Origin: Hufsiella arboris
GTDB taxonomy: Bacteria; Bacteroidota; Bacteroidia; Sphingobacteriales; Sphingobacteriaceae
Direction: 5' to 3'
Assembly (NCBI RefSeq): GCF_009834875.1
Contig: NZ_WVHT01000004.1
Location: 186,001 to 250,000, forward strand
DNA length: 64,000 nt
The notes below the pieces were generated by a model, which was not told where the DNA came from, did not search any database, and worked only from the letters and a program-made list of their open reading frames with translations. A program made the position numbers and the translations under genes. Shown in pieces: positions 53,394-62,368 of this stretch. The stretch's first letter is position 1, and each line of letters opens with the position of its first letter.

Positions 53394-54119
53394 ATGATTT
53401 CAATCGGTAATTTCTTTTTCAAATACAGGAATATCCTGTTTATATTTCTTTATCTCGCCTTGTTTATCCCGTCTCCAAACATTTTCAGACCGGAGACTTT
53501 TGGCGATAAATATTATCTGTTCCCTATCATTATCGGACTAATAGTAACTATTACAGGTCAGTTGATACGCGGTGCGACAATCGGACTTGCATATATTGTT
53601 CGCGGCGGAAAAGACAAGAAAGTTTACGCCGAAGCACTTGTGACGGAAGGTATCTTTAATCACGGCCGTAATCCGTTGTATGTCGGGAATATACTGATGC
53701 TCGTTGGTGTAGGAATTTTATCCAATTCGCTTATTTACGTTTGTATTTTTATTCCGCTGTTCTTATTTATTTACCAGGCAATTGTGTTAGCCGAAGAAAA
53801 TTTTCTGCGTTCAAAATTCGGAGATCAGTTTGACGAGTATTGCAACCGGGTAAATCGCTGGTGGATTAGCTTGAAAAACATCGGACAAACGTTTAGCGGC
53901 ATGCGCTTTAACTACAAACGCTGGATATTGAAAGAATATAACACGCAATATGTCTGGCTCGCCGGGATCGCGCTTATTCTGCTTACAAAATACAGAACAG
54001 AGCTTTTAGGCGATGACGAAACGTTTCGCAACACATTGCTGATCATTGTGCTGCTTTCGCTCACCGCGATCTACCTGTTTGTAAGATATATGAAGAAAAG
54101 TAAAAGGCTGGTTGATTGA
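53394..54119 (+). CDS. Isoprenylcysteine carboxyl methyltransferase / phospholipid methyltransferase-like membrane protein
   Basis: 241 residues from the ATG at 53394, one base after the cmoA stop. Five or six membrane helices. The segment EALVTEGIFNHGRNPLYVGNILMLVGVGI, followed by LAEENFLRSKFGDQFDEYCNRVNRW, matches the SAM-binding C-terminal part of the ICMT/PEMT fold (GxxxxxRNPxYxG ... E..L...FG..Y..Y). The substrate is unknown; isoprenylcysteine itself is unlikely in bacteria. A C-terminal membrane hairpin beyond the fold is less usual. Confidence 0.82.
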   Translation: MISIGNFFFKYRNILFIFLYLALFIPSPNIFRPETFGDKYYLFPIIIGLIVTITGQLIRGATIGLAYIVRGGKDKKVYAEALVTEGIFNHGRNPLYVGNILMLVGVGILSNSLIYVCIFIPLFLFIYQAIVLAEENFLRSKFGDQFDEYCNRVNRWWISLKNIGQTFSGMRFNYKRWILKEYNTQYVWLAGIALILLTKYRTELLGDDETFRNTLLIIVLLSLTAIYLFVRYMKKSKRLVD

Positions 54120-54250
54120 TCAGCTAGCCAGGCAGATCGCTGCTAAGGCGGCGATCTCCTCTATCCCAGGTGATAAACAAATTGTTCCTCCTTTCATCGC
54201 TGCGAAAAATCCTACTCCCGTTAGTTAGCCCCGATTTCTAACACCAGGAT

Positions 54251-54649
54251 CTACATTCCCGGCCAGTACAAAAAATTATATTTATGGCCATCAGGATCGG
54301 CAAAGCTGAAAGTATAACCCTCGCCCACGTTCTGCGGCGCGCCGACGATGGTGCCGCCTATCGACTGAACCTTTTCGTGCCACTGGTCGACTTCCTCCCG
54401 GCTATCAGCCGAAAGTGAAAACATAATTTCCGTTTCTTTGGTAGCATCGGCAAAATCGGCTGTAAGGCCTTTGGCGAATCCTTTTTCGGTGAAAAAATTG
54501 ATAATGAAATTGCTTTCGGCAAACGAGAAGCTGATCAGCCTGCCTTCGTCCGGCTGTCCGTTCTGCCGGAAGCCCAGGTCGGTGTAAAATTTTTGTGTTT
54601 TATCAAGGTCTTTGACCACAAGGTTTCCCCAGATGTTTCTGATTTTCAT
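54251..54649 (-). CDS. VOC-family (glyoxalase/bleomycin-resistance) protein
   Basis: 132 residues from the ATG at 54647-54649. The fold is recognisable from IWGNLVVKDLDKTQKFYTDLGF, the paired motif EKVQSIGGTIVGAPQNVGEG and FSFADPDGHKYNFLYW. Metal-ligand positions are partly conserved (Glu/His near the ends). Proteins of this subgroup are often annotated as lactoylglutathione lyase without evidence; the substrate here is unknown. Confidence 0.82.
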   Translation of the reverse strand: MKIRNIWGNLVVKDLDKTQKFYTDLGFRQNGQPDEGRLISFSFAESNFIINFFTEKGFAKGLTADFADATKETEIMFSLSADSREEVDQWHEKVQSIGGTIVGAPQNVGEGYTFSFADPDGHKYNFLYWPGM

Positions 54650-54762
54650 AAGTTTTAATGTTGGTCGTCTATAGGTTAACAGCAATTAACTGTTTGCGTT
54701 TTATTGATTTGGAGTAAACTATTCTGTCTTTGAAGCGATGCCGGTTTCGAAGGTATGTCCGT

Positions 54763-54850
54763 TCATTTTAAACCCGGTTGAAGCGGCAGCTTTTTGCCTG
54801 CACAGACGTTCATTCCGCAGATTCGCTAAGGCAAAAACTATAGCGGAAAA
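54763..54850 (+). repeat. Divergent intergenic repeat with family ends (copy F)
   Basis: AAACCCGGTTGAAGCGGCAG ... AGCGGAAAACGGGACTG: ends as in family 1, interior different and containing GCAGCTTTTTGCC / GGCAAAAACT complementary parts. It faces copy E in the same 429-base gap (54650-55078), which shows no gene. Confidence 0.45.
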
Positions 54851-54950
54851 CGGGACTGCTTCACCCGATTAACACTGCAGCACATTTTCAAATATATACG
54901 ATTCTTTATTTATATGAAGCGCAAGGCTATTGCTACTATTAACATGTACT

Positions 54951-55016
54951 CCCGCTTTTCGCTCATACCCACAAGGCATTAGCCACAGGCCGGTATCCGC
55001 TGCAATCGGGGCTAAA
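54951..55016 (-). repeat. Dispersed intergenic repeat, family 1 copy E
   Basis: Minus-strand reading TTAGCCCCGATTGCAGCGGATACCGGCC, then GTGGCTAATGCCTTG, GTATGAGCGAAAAGCGGG. Core blocks match copies A, B, C and D. Confidence 0.8.
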
Positions 55017-55078
55017 TTCAATGTCTGTGCATAAATCGCCGATCCGGACGACAATTGATGAAAGAAACACCGGATTCG

Positions 55079-55762
55079 CTATCTCTGCCGTCTCTCCTCC
55101 GGAACATATAATTTCCACTCCCCTTCCGAAACGACTTCAATCTTACCATCAACCACTTTTACAGCGGTCTGATCATCAATCATATAAGACGGCACCGCAA
55201 GCGTAGCAGCCAGCTTCTCCTGGTTTGCAAGGGAATTTTGCGGAAACTGTTCGTGATTCATATGAGGATGCAGGGCACAATCAACAAATCCCAAACATTT
55301 ATCGCTGCCCGCCGGCAAAGTATGGTTGCCGTAGGTCGTTCCGAAGCGCGTCATGATCATGCTTCCGGCACTCAGGCCTATATATACCATTTTGTCTAAC
55401 AGCGAAGGCAAAAGTTTTGTTAATCCGGACCGCTGCATCCAATAACACAAATACTGGCAATCGCCGCCGCCAACCAGCAGGGCGTCGGTTTCCTGGAGCA
55501 TGGGCACCCAAAGGTCTTCTTTCATACTCGGCAAAGCGGTAAGTTCCAATATCCCAATAGATTTCCAGCCCAACTCACAGAATGGATCGCCCAGCGTTCC
55601 GCAAATCACGCCTCTTATGATCTCAGCGCAGCCCTTAATGCCGTATATAGCAGTGGGAATAAAAAGAGCGCTGGATTCGGCGATCGGTTTGCCTAACAGG
55701 TCGACCAATGCCTTGTGGATGCTAGCGTTGCTGATGCCGGCCGCGGTGAGGAGAAGTTTCAT
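55079..55762 (-). CDS. Peptidase E-like S51 family protein
   Basis: 227 residues. GLSAGSM (Ser131 nucleophile) is the S51 motif, preceded by ALLVGGGDCQYL and followed by LHPHMNHEQF supplying the catalytic His region. S51 contains aspartyl dipeptidase (PepE) and cyanophycinase; the short length fits the dipeptidase side. No cyanophycin synthetase is present. Monocistronic, with its own upstream region. Confidence 0.85.
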   Translation of the reverse strand: MKLLLTAAGISNASIHKALVDLLGKPIAESSALFIPTAIYGIKGCAEIIRGVICGTLGDPFCELGWKSIGILELTALPSMKEDLWVPMLQETDALLVGGGDCQYLCYWMQRSGLTKLLPSLLDKMVYIGLSAGSMIMTRFGTTYGNHTLPAGSDKCLGFVDCALHPHMNHEQFPQNSLANQEKLAATLAVPSYMIDDQTAVKVVDGKIEVVSEGEWKLYVPEERRQR

Positions 55763-55953
55763 GTTTTTTTTGATGAATTTGTAGTTGATTGATCAGATAC
55801 AAATTTTGTCAACGAAATTCGATTTCAGGTAGTTCGGATGCGACAATGTGAGAGGTGGAATGCGACGGGTGGTAGTGATATTGAGGATTGAATAATTGGT
55901 TCGAAATCGATTATCGTTTGAAAAGCAAAAGCGGTATTTCATGAATACTTAGT

Positions 55954-56020
55954 CCCGTGCTGCGCTTATACTGCTCAGGGCCTTAGGCCTTCGGCCGGTA
56001 TCCGCTTCGCCCGGGTTTAA
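55954..56020 (-). repeat. Dispersed intergenic repeat, family 1 copy D
   Basis: Minus-strand reading TTAAACCCGGGCGAAGCGGA, then TACCGGCC, AAGGCCTAAGGCC, AGTATAAGCGCAGC and ACGGG. It lies in the 363-base gap 55763-56125, which shows no gene. Confidence 0.8.
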
Positions 56021-56125
56021 CTCGCCGGGTCAGTTTTCTATAGGTCAGGGGCGATGTCGCTGGGTTTATTGTATTATTACAAGCGGGACGCTGGTTGGAG
56101 CCAGGAGAAACTGCCAATGAACCAG

Positions 56126-56473
56126 CTATGTAAAATTGCTTGTTATCTGAAGAAAAACAAATAAAACAATCAAAAAGTATAATCCAAGAAATACAGCAAA
56201 TTGAATCCCAAAAAAACGTAACAACTTGACCGACCTTTCTAAAACACGATTTATGAAAAGGTAATATAATCCCAGTGAAATAAGTGAAAAGAAAAGAGAG
56301 ACAACTGTTCCCCACAACCCCAATCTTATTATCGCCAGGAACAGCCCGCCTTTTGAATAAAAATTGAGAAATGGGATGCCTAAAAATATCACTGCGATAA
56401 CATTAGTCGACACCAGCAGCATCAAATACAGTAGCCGGACATTTCCGGAATTATCAGTTCGGCCATCATACAT
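56126..56473 (-). CDS. Hypothetical three-helix membrane protein
   Basis: 115 residues with three membrane helices (about 14-34, 46-70 and 85-110). The N-terminus is polar (MYDGRTDNSGN). No family recognised. It follows another small membrane-protein gene on the same strand after 69 bases and may be co-transcribed. AT-rich relative to flanking genes. Confidence 0.55.
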   Translation of the reverse strand: MYDGRTDNSGNVRLLYLMLLVSTNVIAVIFLGIPFLNFYSKGGLFLAIIRLGLWGTVVSLFFSLISLGLYYLFINRVLERSVKLLRFFGIQFAVFLGLYFLIVLFVFLQITSNFT

Positions 56474-56542
56474 TGTCCTTGATTTTTTATTCGATGGTCG
56501 TAGTGTTTCGCTACAACTTAACTACGTCCCATCATTAATTCA

Positions 56543-56953
56543 TTATTCAACTACCTTGTTAATATATCTTAGCCCAGGTAGAATATCAGTTACTTCTACA
56601 GTTCTGTAATGTCCGCCAAATGCACCCTCATCTAAATATTGTCTTATTATTTTGTGTTTGCTTTCTTTCAAAACCTTTAAAATCTTAATATCCTCGTAAT
56701 TTTTGTCTTTTAAAAACGTCGTTATTGAAGTCGCCAAGAAAATCAATACAAGGCCGACTACAAGTCCTAATTTACTCAGAGTTTTTTCGAACCTATAATT
56801 CTGTGCAATGAGAACTCCTAACGTCAATGAACTGATAAAAAGCAATATTGAGTGTAAGGATTCAATTTCAGGAACAGTTAAATCGAAGGAAGATTTATTA
56901 TAAGCAATTCCCAGTGTAGTAAAAGTCAGATTTAGGACTAGAAGGTTTTTCAT
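56543..56953 (-). CDS. Hypothetical membrane protein
   Basis: 136 residues. Hydrophobic segments at about 1-18, 33-50 and 60-82, then a charged, probably cytoplasmic C-terminus (KDKNYEDIKILKVLKESKHKI ... RYINKVVE). The first segment could be a signal sequence. No family recognised; AT-rich. It begins a two-gene minus-strand run with 56126-56473. Confidence 0.55.
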   Translation of the reverse strand: MKNLLVLNLTFTTLGIAYNKSSFDLTVPEIESLHSILLFISSLTLGVLIAQNYRFEKTLSKLGLVVGLVLIFLATSITTFLKDKNYEDIKILKVLKESKHKIIRQYLDEGAFGGHYRTVEVTDILPGLRYINKVVE

Positions 56954-57238
56954 AATATTAATAGGATCGTCTCTGCCTTTGTTAGGTATTACACTACACC
57001 ACTAAATATATTCCATTTAACGGGTAGCCAATACATCAATAAATATTCGTTGTGGACCCTTGTCTTTTTTAACTATAAGTTTCGTAAAAAAATACAAAAA
57101 TGCGAAATAGAGTAGAATACTTTTACCGATTCAGCAAATCCTTAGTCGCTGTTGTGTTTTAACCCAACAGACTACCGACGGAGGCAGCTTTAAGGTCTCT
57201 TTGATTTTTCGAATTGCCTTCATAGCCACGCAGGCCTA

Positions 57239-57264
57239 GTCCTTTTCCTACAGTGGAAAAGGAC
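57239..57264. repeat. Perfect 10-bp hairpin
   Basis: GTCCTTTTCC-TACAGT-GGAAAAGGAC. No T-run follows, so it is not a typical terminator. Confidence 0.7.
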
Positions 57265-57351
57265 CAAAACACAGCCGGCTTCACCGGAACTGCCAATGTT
57301 ATTGGCACTAGCCCAACTGCCGATCATATATTGCTGCCATTAATAGTACGC

Positions 57352-57493
57352 GAGCTTTCCGACAGCGCCGGGTAAATTTCCTTGCAAGGTAGGGATTGAG
57401 CAAAGGGAAGGGCATCAGCATTTGAAAATGCAGCCCGTGTTGCAAGGAAATTGTGCGGTAGAGTTGTGCAACAAAAGCGCCGTCGGAAAGCTC
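57352..57493. repeat. Nested inverted repeat, MITE-like
   Basis: Outer arms GAGCTTTCCGACAGCGC (57352-57368) and its complement at 57477-57493 match at 16 of 17 positions. Inner arms AAATTTCCTTGCAA (57374-57387) and its complement at 57440-57453 match at 13 of 14. The whole 142-bp unit folds onto itself. It is in the 645-base gap 56954-57598, whose open frames overlap these arms and show no coding character. Confidence 0.7.
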
Positions 57494-57505
57494 TTGATTT
57501 TTTGG

Positions 57506-57531
57506 CAACTTTTGTTTCAAGACAAAAGTTG
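57506..57531. repeat. Perfect 10-bp hairpin next to the nested repeat
   Basis: CAACTTTTGT-TTCAAG-ACAAAAGTTG, about 70 bases before the end of cysM. Confidence 0.7.
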
Positions 57532-57598
57532 GGTGCCTCCGCGGCGTAGCGCGGTACAGAACAATCGTGAACACAACGTACAGGAGACAATCAAACGA

Positions 57599-58471
57599 TC
57601 AACCAAACAAATCACTACTCAGATACCTATCCCCACGATCACAAGCAATAAACACAATCACACCGGATTCCAGTTCGCTTGCTACCTTCAACGCCGCATG
57701 TGCTGCTCCGCCCGAACTCATCCCGGCAAAAATAGCCTCAACACGTGCCAGCTTTCTCGTCATTTCCGTAGCGTCAGCTTGTGAAACATCAATTACACGG
57801 TCAACACGACTTGCATCGAAAATTTTAGGCAGATATTTTTCAGGCCAGCGCCGTATTCCAGGAATGGAAGATTCTTCCGTTGGCTGACAGCCTATGATTT
57901 GTATGTCTGGATTTTTTTCTTTGAGGAACATCGAGTTTCCCATGATGCTTCCCGTTGTACCCATCGCACTCACAAAATGGGTGATTTCGCCGTAAGTATC
58001 GCGCCAAATTTCGGGCCCGGTAGTTTTATAATGCGCCAGGTAATTATCAGGATTTGCAAATTGGTCTAACTGAAAATATTCATCCGACCTGCCTTTTTCA
58101 TCAGCGTAATCACGGCATGTTTCGATGCTTTCGAGTAACGTTACCTTAGCCCCGAAAGCTTCCATGGTAAGCGTGCGTTCTTTAGTAGAATTTGAGGGCA
58201 TTACCAGCTCAATCTCAAGATCAAATAACCGGGCAATCATGGCAAGTGCGATGCCGGTATTTCCGCTGGTTGCTTCGATTAATTTGGTTCCGGCTTTAAT
58301 ATCGCCCCGTTTCAACGCGCTTTTAATCATGTTCAGCGCGGCGCGATCCTTAACGCTTCCTCCCGGGTTATTACCTTCCAGCTTGGCGAAAATTTTTACG
58401 TTTGGGTTGGGATTTAATTTATTGAGCTGAACCAGCGGCGTGTTTCCTACGATATCGATAATGCCTCCCAT
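57599..58471 (-). CDS. cysM: Cysteine synthase (O-acetylserine sulfhydrylase)
   Basis: 290 residues, fold type II PLP enzyme. IVGNTPLVQLNKL is the family start; KLEGNNPGGSVKDRAA places the PLP lysine at Lys41; EATSGNTGIALAM is the substrate loop and MGTTGSIMGN the phosphate loop. PTEESSIPGIRRWPEKYLPKIF is typical of CysM-type enzymes. It makes cysteine from O-acetylserine and sulfide or thiosulfate. Its ATG overlaps the cysE stop by one base (TAATG), so translation is probably coupled. Confidence 0.94.
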   Translation of the reverse strand: MGGIIDIVGNTPLVQLNKLNPNPNVKIFAKLEGNNPGGSVKDRAALNMIKSALKRGDIKAGTKLIEATSGNTGIALAMIARLFDLEIELVMPSNSTKERTLTMEAFGAKVTLLESIETCRDYADEKGRSDEYFQLDQFANPDNYLAHYKTTGPEIWRDTYGEITHFVSAMGTTGSIMGNSMFLKEKNPDIQIIGCQPTEESSIPGIRRWPEKYLPKIFDASRVDRVIDVSQADATEMTRKLARVEAIFAGMSSGGAAHAALKVASELESGVIVFIACDRGDRYLSSDLFG

Positions 58472-59283
58472 TATTGAAATAATTTACGTTCAACAACCCG
58501 CAAAGACGCCTCGTGATAAACCGTGGATCCCGCCGGAATACTTTTTGTAAGCCATACATTGCCGCCGATAATACTATGACTTCCGATTACCGTATCACCA
58601 CCCAGAATGGTGGCTCCGGAATATATGACGACATGATCTTCGACCGTTGGATGCCGCTTTATGCTCGCCATATTTTTATCGACGCTTAACGCGCCTAAGG
58701 TTACGCCCTGGTATAGTTTTACGTGATTACCAACTTCGGTTGTTTCGCCAATAACGATTCCCGTTCCGTGATCTATGTAGAGGTATTCGCCGATCACTGC
58801 GCCGGGATGTATGTCGATTCCTGTTTGAGAATGTGCGTATTCAGTGAGTATTCTCGGAATGAGAGGCACATCAAGTTTGAGCAATGCATGCGCTATACGA
58901 TAAAAACAAATGGCATAAAAACCGGGATAGGCTCGTATAATCTCGAACCTGTTTTTCGCGGCAGGATCGCCTTCCGAAATTGAGTCGATATCTGTATTTA
59001 AAACACGGTATATTTCTGGCAATGAATTAAAGAATTCCGCCGCCATGAATTCATTGTTACAGTCGCTGCAGGCCCGGGTGCCGTTTAATATCGCTACAAG
59101 CTGAAGCTGAAGGTTTAACGATTCCCGCTCTATTTTATTAACTGAGTCAAGTTTTTCTGATGATTGTTCCGGAAATATAAGTTTGATGACGCGAATCGCC
59201 CAACGCGAGATTACGTCGTTTGATGGCACCGACCCCGCTTGTTGCTGTTTATCGAAGATGTGCTGGTAAAATGCCTTATTCAT
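58471..59283 (-). CDS. cysE: Serine O-acetyltransferase
   Basis: 270 residues from the ATG at 59281-59283. It has an N-terminal helical domain and a left-handed beta-helix with hexapeptide repeats; GIDIHPGAVIGEYLYIDHGTGIVIGETTEVGNHVKLYQGVTLGA is the catalytic His/active-site region. The N-terminal part is the EpsC/plant-like type. It makes O-acetylserine for the cysM product, with which it overlaps. Together they supply cysteine, also needed for bacillithiol. Confidence 0.94.
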   Translation of the reverse strand: MNKAFYQHIFDKQQQAGSVPSNDVISRWAIRVIKLIFPEQSSEKLDSVNKIERESLNLQLQLVAILNGTRACSDCNNEFMAAEFFNSLPEIYRVLNTDIDSISEGDPAAKNRFEIIRAYPGFYAICFYRIAHALLKLDVPLIPRILTEYAHSQTGIDIHPGAVIGEYLYIDHGTGIVIGETTEVGNHVKLYQGVTLGALSVDKNMASIKRHPTVEDHVVIYSGATILGGDTVIGSHSIIGGNVWLTKSIPAGSTVYHEASLRVVERKLFQ

Positions 59284-59346
59284 TATCTGTTTCAAATGAT
59301 GTGGACAATACAATTTTAGAAAAAAGAATCTGATTGAATTGTCAAA

Positions 59347-60522
59347 TTACTTAGTGGTTTTAAGCCTGGAGGAAAAAATCAATACGCATAATCCCATAAA
59401 AGCAATAATTGTGAATGATGCCCTTAAGCTTGCCGCCTGGGCAACAAAACCTATCAGGGGCGGCCCGATTAAAAAGCCCATGAAACCGATGGTTGTGATA
59501 GCTGCAATCGCTACGCCGGGTTTCATTGTCTTCGATTTAGCGGCTAAACTGTAGCTTAATGGAACTACCGACGAAACCCCAAATCCAACAAGCATAAATC
59601 CAATAATCGCAGTTATTAAGTGCGGAAATATTACTGCCGTAAGCAAACCAATTACGGTAAGCGTTCCGCTCAGCATTAAGGTCGTTTTTAAACCAAAACG
59701 ATGCGAAAATCCATCAGCTAAAAATCGTCCTGTAGCCATCGTAGCCATAAACGCTACGTAACCGGCACCAAGCATCGATGGATCAGGCATGACGACTTTT
59801 TTGAAATAAACACTGCTCCAGTCGAACATGGCACCTTCGCAAATCAGTGAACATAAAGCTATAAGCGATAAGATGAGCAGCGATTTATCCGGCATCGTAA
59901 ACAACGGATCATCACTCTTTTTATGCTCATTGTCATCATTTATCAGGAAGCGGACTGACGATATCACACCAATAACAACCAGCGTCAGAATGACCGAGTA
60001 ATGAATGGGAATAGAAATATCATTGCTGATCATTACCGCCCCGATAGCAGCGCCCACAAATCCCGCTAAACTCCATAAACCATGAAATGAAGCCAGGATC
60101 GGCCGTCCGTACATATTTTCAACATCGACCGCCTGCTTATTCACCGAGATGTTAGTTAGGTTGGAGGTAAAACCAAAACAAAAAAGCACAAAGCTTAATA
60201 AGGTTACGTTATGAATCAGGCCGATTGTAAAAAGCAAAAAGGTATAAATGGTAAGCGAAGCCACAACAACCCGCCGGCTTCCGAACTTGGCAATCAGCAG
60301 TCCGGCGATCGGCGCAGAAACTAAAAGTCCCGCCGGAAGCATCAGCAACAAAGCGCCAAGTTCCGCCTCGTTAAGCTGTAACGTTTGCTGAATGGTTGGA
60401 ATACGTGAAGCCCAGCTCGAAAACGTTAGGCCCATAAAAAAGAAAAGCACACCGACGCCAATCCGATGTGCTCTGTTTGATATTTTCGGTAAACTAACCG
60501 CTAACGTACTTTCTGCATTCAT
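59347..60522 (-). CDS. MFS transporter (YbjJ-like)
   Basis: 391 residues, twelve predicted membrane helices. FFMGLTFSSWASRIPTIQQTLQLNEAELG and LLIAKFGSRRVVVASLTIY are the MFS helix 1-3 region, and GAGYVAFMATMATGRFLADG the second-half counterpart. The pattern fits the YbjJ/fucose-permease-like group of MFS proteins; the substrate is unknown. It ends 63 bases upstream of cysE on the same strand. Confidence 0.88.
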   Translation of the reverse strand: MNAESTLAVSLPKISNRAHRIGVGVLFFFMGLTFSSWASRIPTIQQTLQLNEAELGALLLMLPAGLLVSAPIAGLLIAKFGSRRVVVASLTIYTFLLFTIGLIHNVTLLSFVLFCFGFTSNLTNISVNKQAVDVENMYGRPILASFHGLWSLAGFVGAAIGAVMISNDISIPIHYSVILTLVVIGVISSVRFLINDDNEHKKSDDPLFTMPDKSLLILSLIALCSLICEGAMFDWSSVYFKKVVMPDPSMLGAGYVAFMATMATGRFLADGFSHRFGLKTTLMLSGTLTVIGLLTAVIFPHLITAIIGFMLVGFGVSSVVPLSYSLAAKSKTMKPGVAIAAITTIGFMGFLIGPPLIGFVAQAASLRASFTIIAFMGLCVLIFSSRLKTTK

Positions 60523-60527
60523 TAATG

Positions 60528-60535
60528 CAAAAGTA
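60528..60535 (-). promoter_or_regulatory. -7 box of the MFS transporter gene
   Basis: TACTTTTG on the minus strand, exact TAnnTTTG, five bases from the ATG. It lies in the 23-base gap after the permease gene. The -33 spacing would put that element inside the permease's last codons, and no TTG is seen there. Confidence 0.45.
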
Positions 60536-60545
60536 CGTTAATGAT

Positions 60546-61976
60546 TTATTCGGTTAATTGCTTTTCTTTAACGTTTACTTTCATTAGATAATAAATAGGC
60601 AAACCGATTAAAACGATAATCAGTCCCGGCCAGGTGTACTGAGGTTTATAAACGATCAATAAACCGCAAAAAGCCAGTCCCATGAGGATATACAAAATCG
60701 GTAAAACCGGGTAACCAAACGCCTTATATGGACGTTCAATGTCCGGTCGTTTCTTTCTCAGGATGAATATGCTGAAGATCGTTAACACGTAAAAGATAAC
60801 GACGACAAAAGAGATCATATCCAGAAGGTCGCCGTATTTTCCGCTCAGGCAAAGCAAACTGGCTACGATACATTGTATCCATAAACCGAATTCAGGAACG
60901 GCAAACTTGTTCAAATCGCCTGTTTTTTTAAAGAATAATCCGTCTTTCGCCATTGAATAGTAAACCCTCGCGCCAGCCAGGATCAATCCATTGTTACAGC
61001 CGAACGTTGAAACCATGATCATCAGTGCTATAATGATCGTGCCGACATTTCCGAAAATGACATGTGAAGCAGCAACCGCTACCCTGTCTTTATCCGCTGT
61101 TGCGATATCATGAAGAGGCAAAACCGCCGTATACATTAAATTGGCGGATACATAAATGATGGTAACAATCAAAGTTCCTAAAAACAGGCTTAACCCGATA
61201 TTCCGCTTCGGATTCTCCATTTCCCCGGCGACAAACGTTACGTTATTCCAGGCATCGCTGCTAAAAATCGAACCAACCATGGAACCGGCAATAGCGCCCA
61301 GCGCAGCTACACTTGTATATGCTGTAAAGGAACCATCGGTATTTAATTTATGGATGTTCCAGGCGTCACTCCAGTTTGCGTGCCACACTTCCGGCTTCAT
61401 CATAATGAACCCGAAAATGATCAGTCCAAATAAACTGGCAAGTTTTGTCAGTGTAAAGGTCGTTTGGATCATCTTGCCACTCTTAACACCTTTTGTGTTG
61501 ATATAAGTAAGCAAAACAATGATAGCGATCGAGACCAGTTGTGCAGGTGATATTTTAAAAGATCCCAGGCTAAATACTACCAGGTCTTCACTTACCTGCG
61601 GAACCAGGTAGGCCAGAAACTTGGAAAACGCCACGCCTACCGCTGCTATCGTTCCGGTTTGTATGACGGCAAAGAAACTCCAGCCGTATAAAAAGCCAAC
61701 GAGTGGGTTGTAAGCTTCTTTCAGATATACATATTGCCCACCGGCTTTTGGATACATGCCGCTGAGTTCGCCGTAACTCAAAGCCGCCGTCAGGGTCATA
61801 AAGCCGGTTATAAGCCAAACGACGATCAGCCAGCCGGCCGATCCGACATTACGAGTGATGTCAGCGCTGACAATGAAAATTCCGGAGCCGATCATACTTC
61901 CGGCAACAAGCAAAGTCGCATCGAGCAGGCCGATCTCCCGTTTCATTGAAGTTGCTTCGTTCGTTTCTGTTGACAT
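60546..61976 (-). CDS. APC-superfamily amino acid permease
   Basis: 476 residues, twelve predicted membrane helices. LLDATLLVAGSMIGSGIFIVSADI is the conserved helix-1 GSMIGSGIF motif. The GSIFSSDAWNNVTFVAGEMENPKRNIG block and the C-terminal PDIERPYKAFGYPVLP are typical of the L-type (LAT-like) amino acid transporters of bacteria. It should import or exchange neutral amino acids or related compounds across the inner membrane; direction and substrate are not readable. It precedes the MFS gene by 23 bases. Confidence 0.92.
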   Translation of the reverse strand: MSTETNEATSMKREIGLLDATLLVAGSMIGSGIFIVSADITRNVGSAGWLIVVWLITGFMTLTAALSYGELSGMYPKAGGQYVYLKEAYNPLVGFLYGWSFFAVIQTGTIAAVGVAFSKFLAYLVPQVSEDLVVFSLGSFKISPAQLVSIAIIVLLTYINTKGVKSGKMIQTTFTLTKLASLFGLIIFGFIMMKPEVWHANWSDAWNIHKLNTDGSFTAYTSVAALGAIAGSMVGSIFSSDAWNNVTFVAGEMENPKRNIGLSLFLGTLIVTIIYVSANLMYTAVLPLHDIATADKDRVAVAASHVIFGNVGTIIIALMIMVSTFGCNNGLILAGARVYYSMAKDGLFFKKTGDLNKFAVPEFGLWIQCIVASLLCLSGKYGDLLDMISFVVVIFYVLTIFSIFILRKKRPDIERPYKAFGYPVLPILYILMGLAFCGLLIVYKPQYTWPGLIIVLIGLPIYYLMKVNVKEKQLTE

Positions 61977-62205
61977 AAAAGTTTAAGGTTTGAAATGCCT
62001 AATATAAAAATTAGTATCAATTGGGATAGTGTGTTGGAAGATTTTATGGGAATCGTTGGGTGATATTTTACTATAGACACGTAGTTATTAAAACCGAATC
62101 ATCTATTTACAGCGAGGATAGATGCAACGTTTTGAAAGTGGAGCACGGGATTTAGAATATAAAACATTTGTAAAGCAATGTCCTGCGCATTTTGATTACT
62201 GCAAT

Positions 62206-62270
62206 CCCGTCTTGCATTCATACGCCTGCAGGCATTAGGCGCAGGCCGGTATCCATTTCAGCCGGGTTTA
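62206..62270 (-). repeat. Dispersed intergenic repeat, family 1 copy C
   Basis: Minus-strand reading TAAACCCGGCTGAAATGGAT, then ACCGGCC, GCGCCTAATGCCTGCAGGC, GTATGAATGC and ACGGG. It is in the 705-base gap 61977-62681, which shows no gene, facing copy B 98 bases away. Confidence 0.8.
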
Positions 62271-62368
62271 AAGTGCAATTGAGTACATTAATTATCGTAT
62301 CCTAAAGCGACTTTAACAGCATTTTTGCCGAAATGCCTTCAACAATGTTATAACAAGCCAGCGTTCAA

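Noticed and set aside
57308-57590. Two overlapping 88-codon minus-strand frames
   Set aside because: Both are produced by the nested inverted repeat arms and hairpins and contain no recognisable domain.
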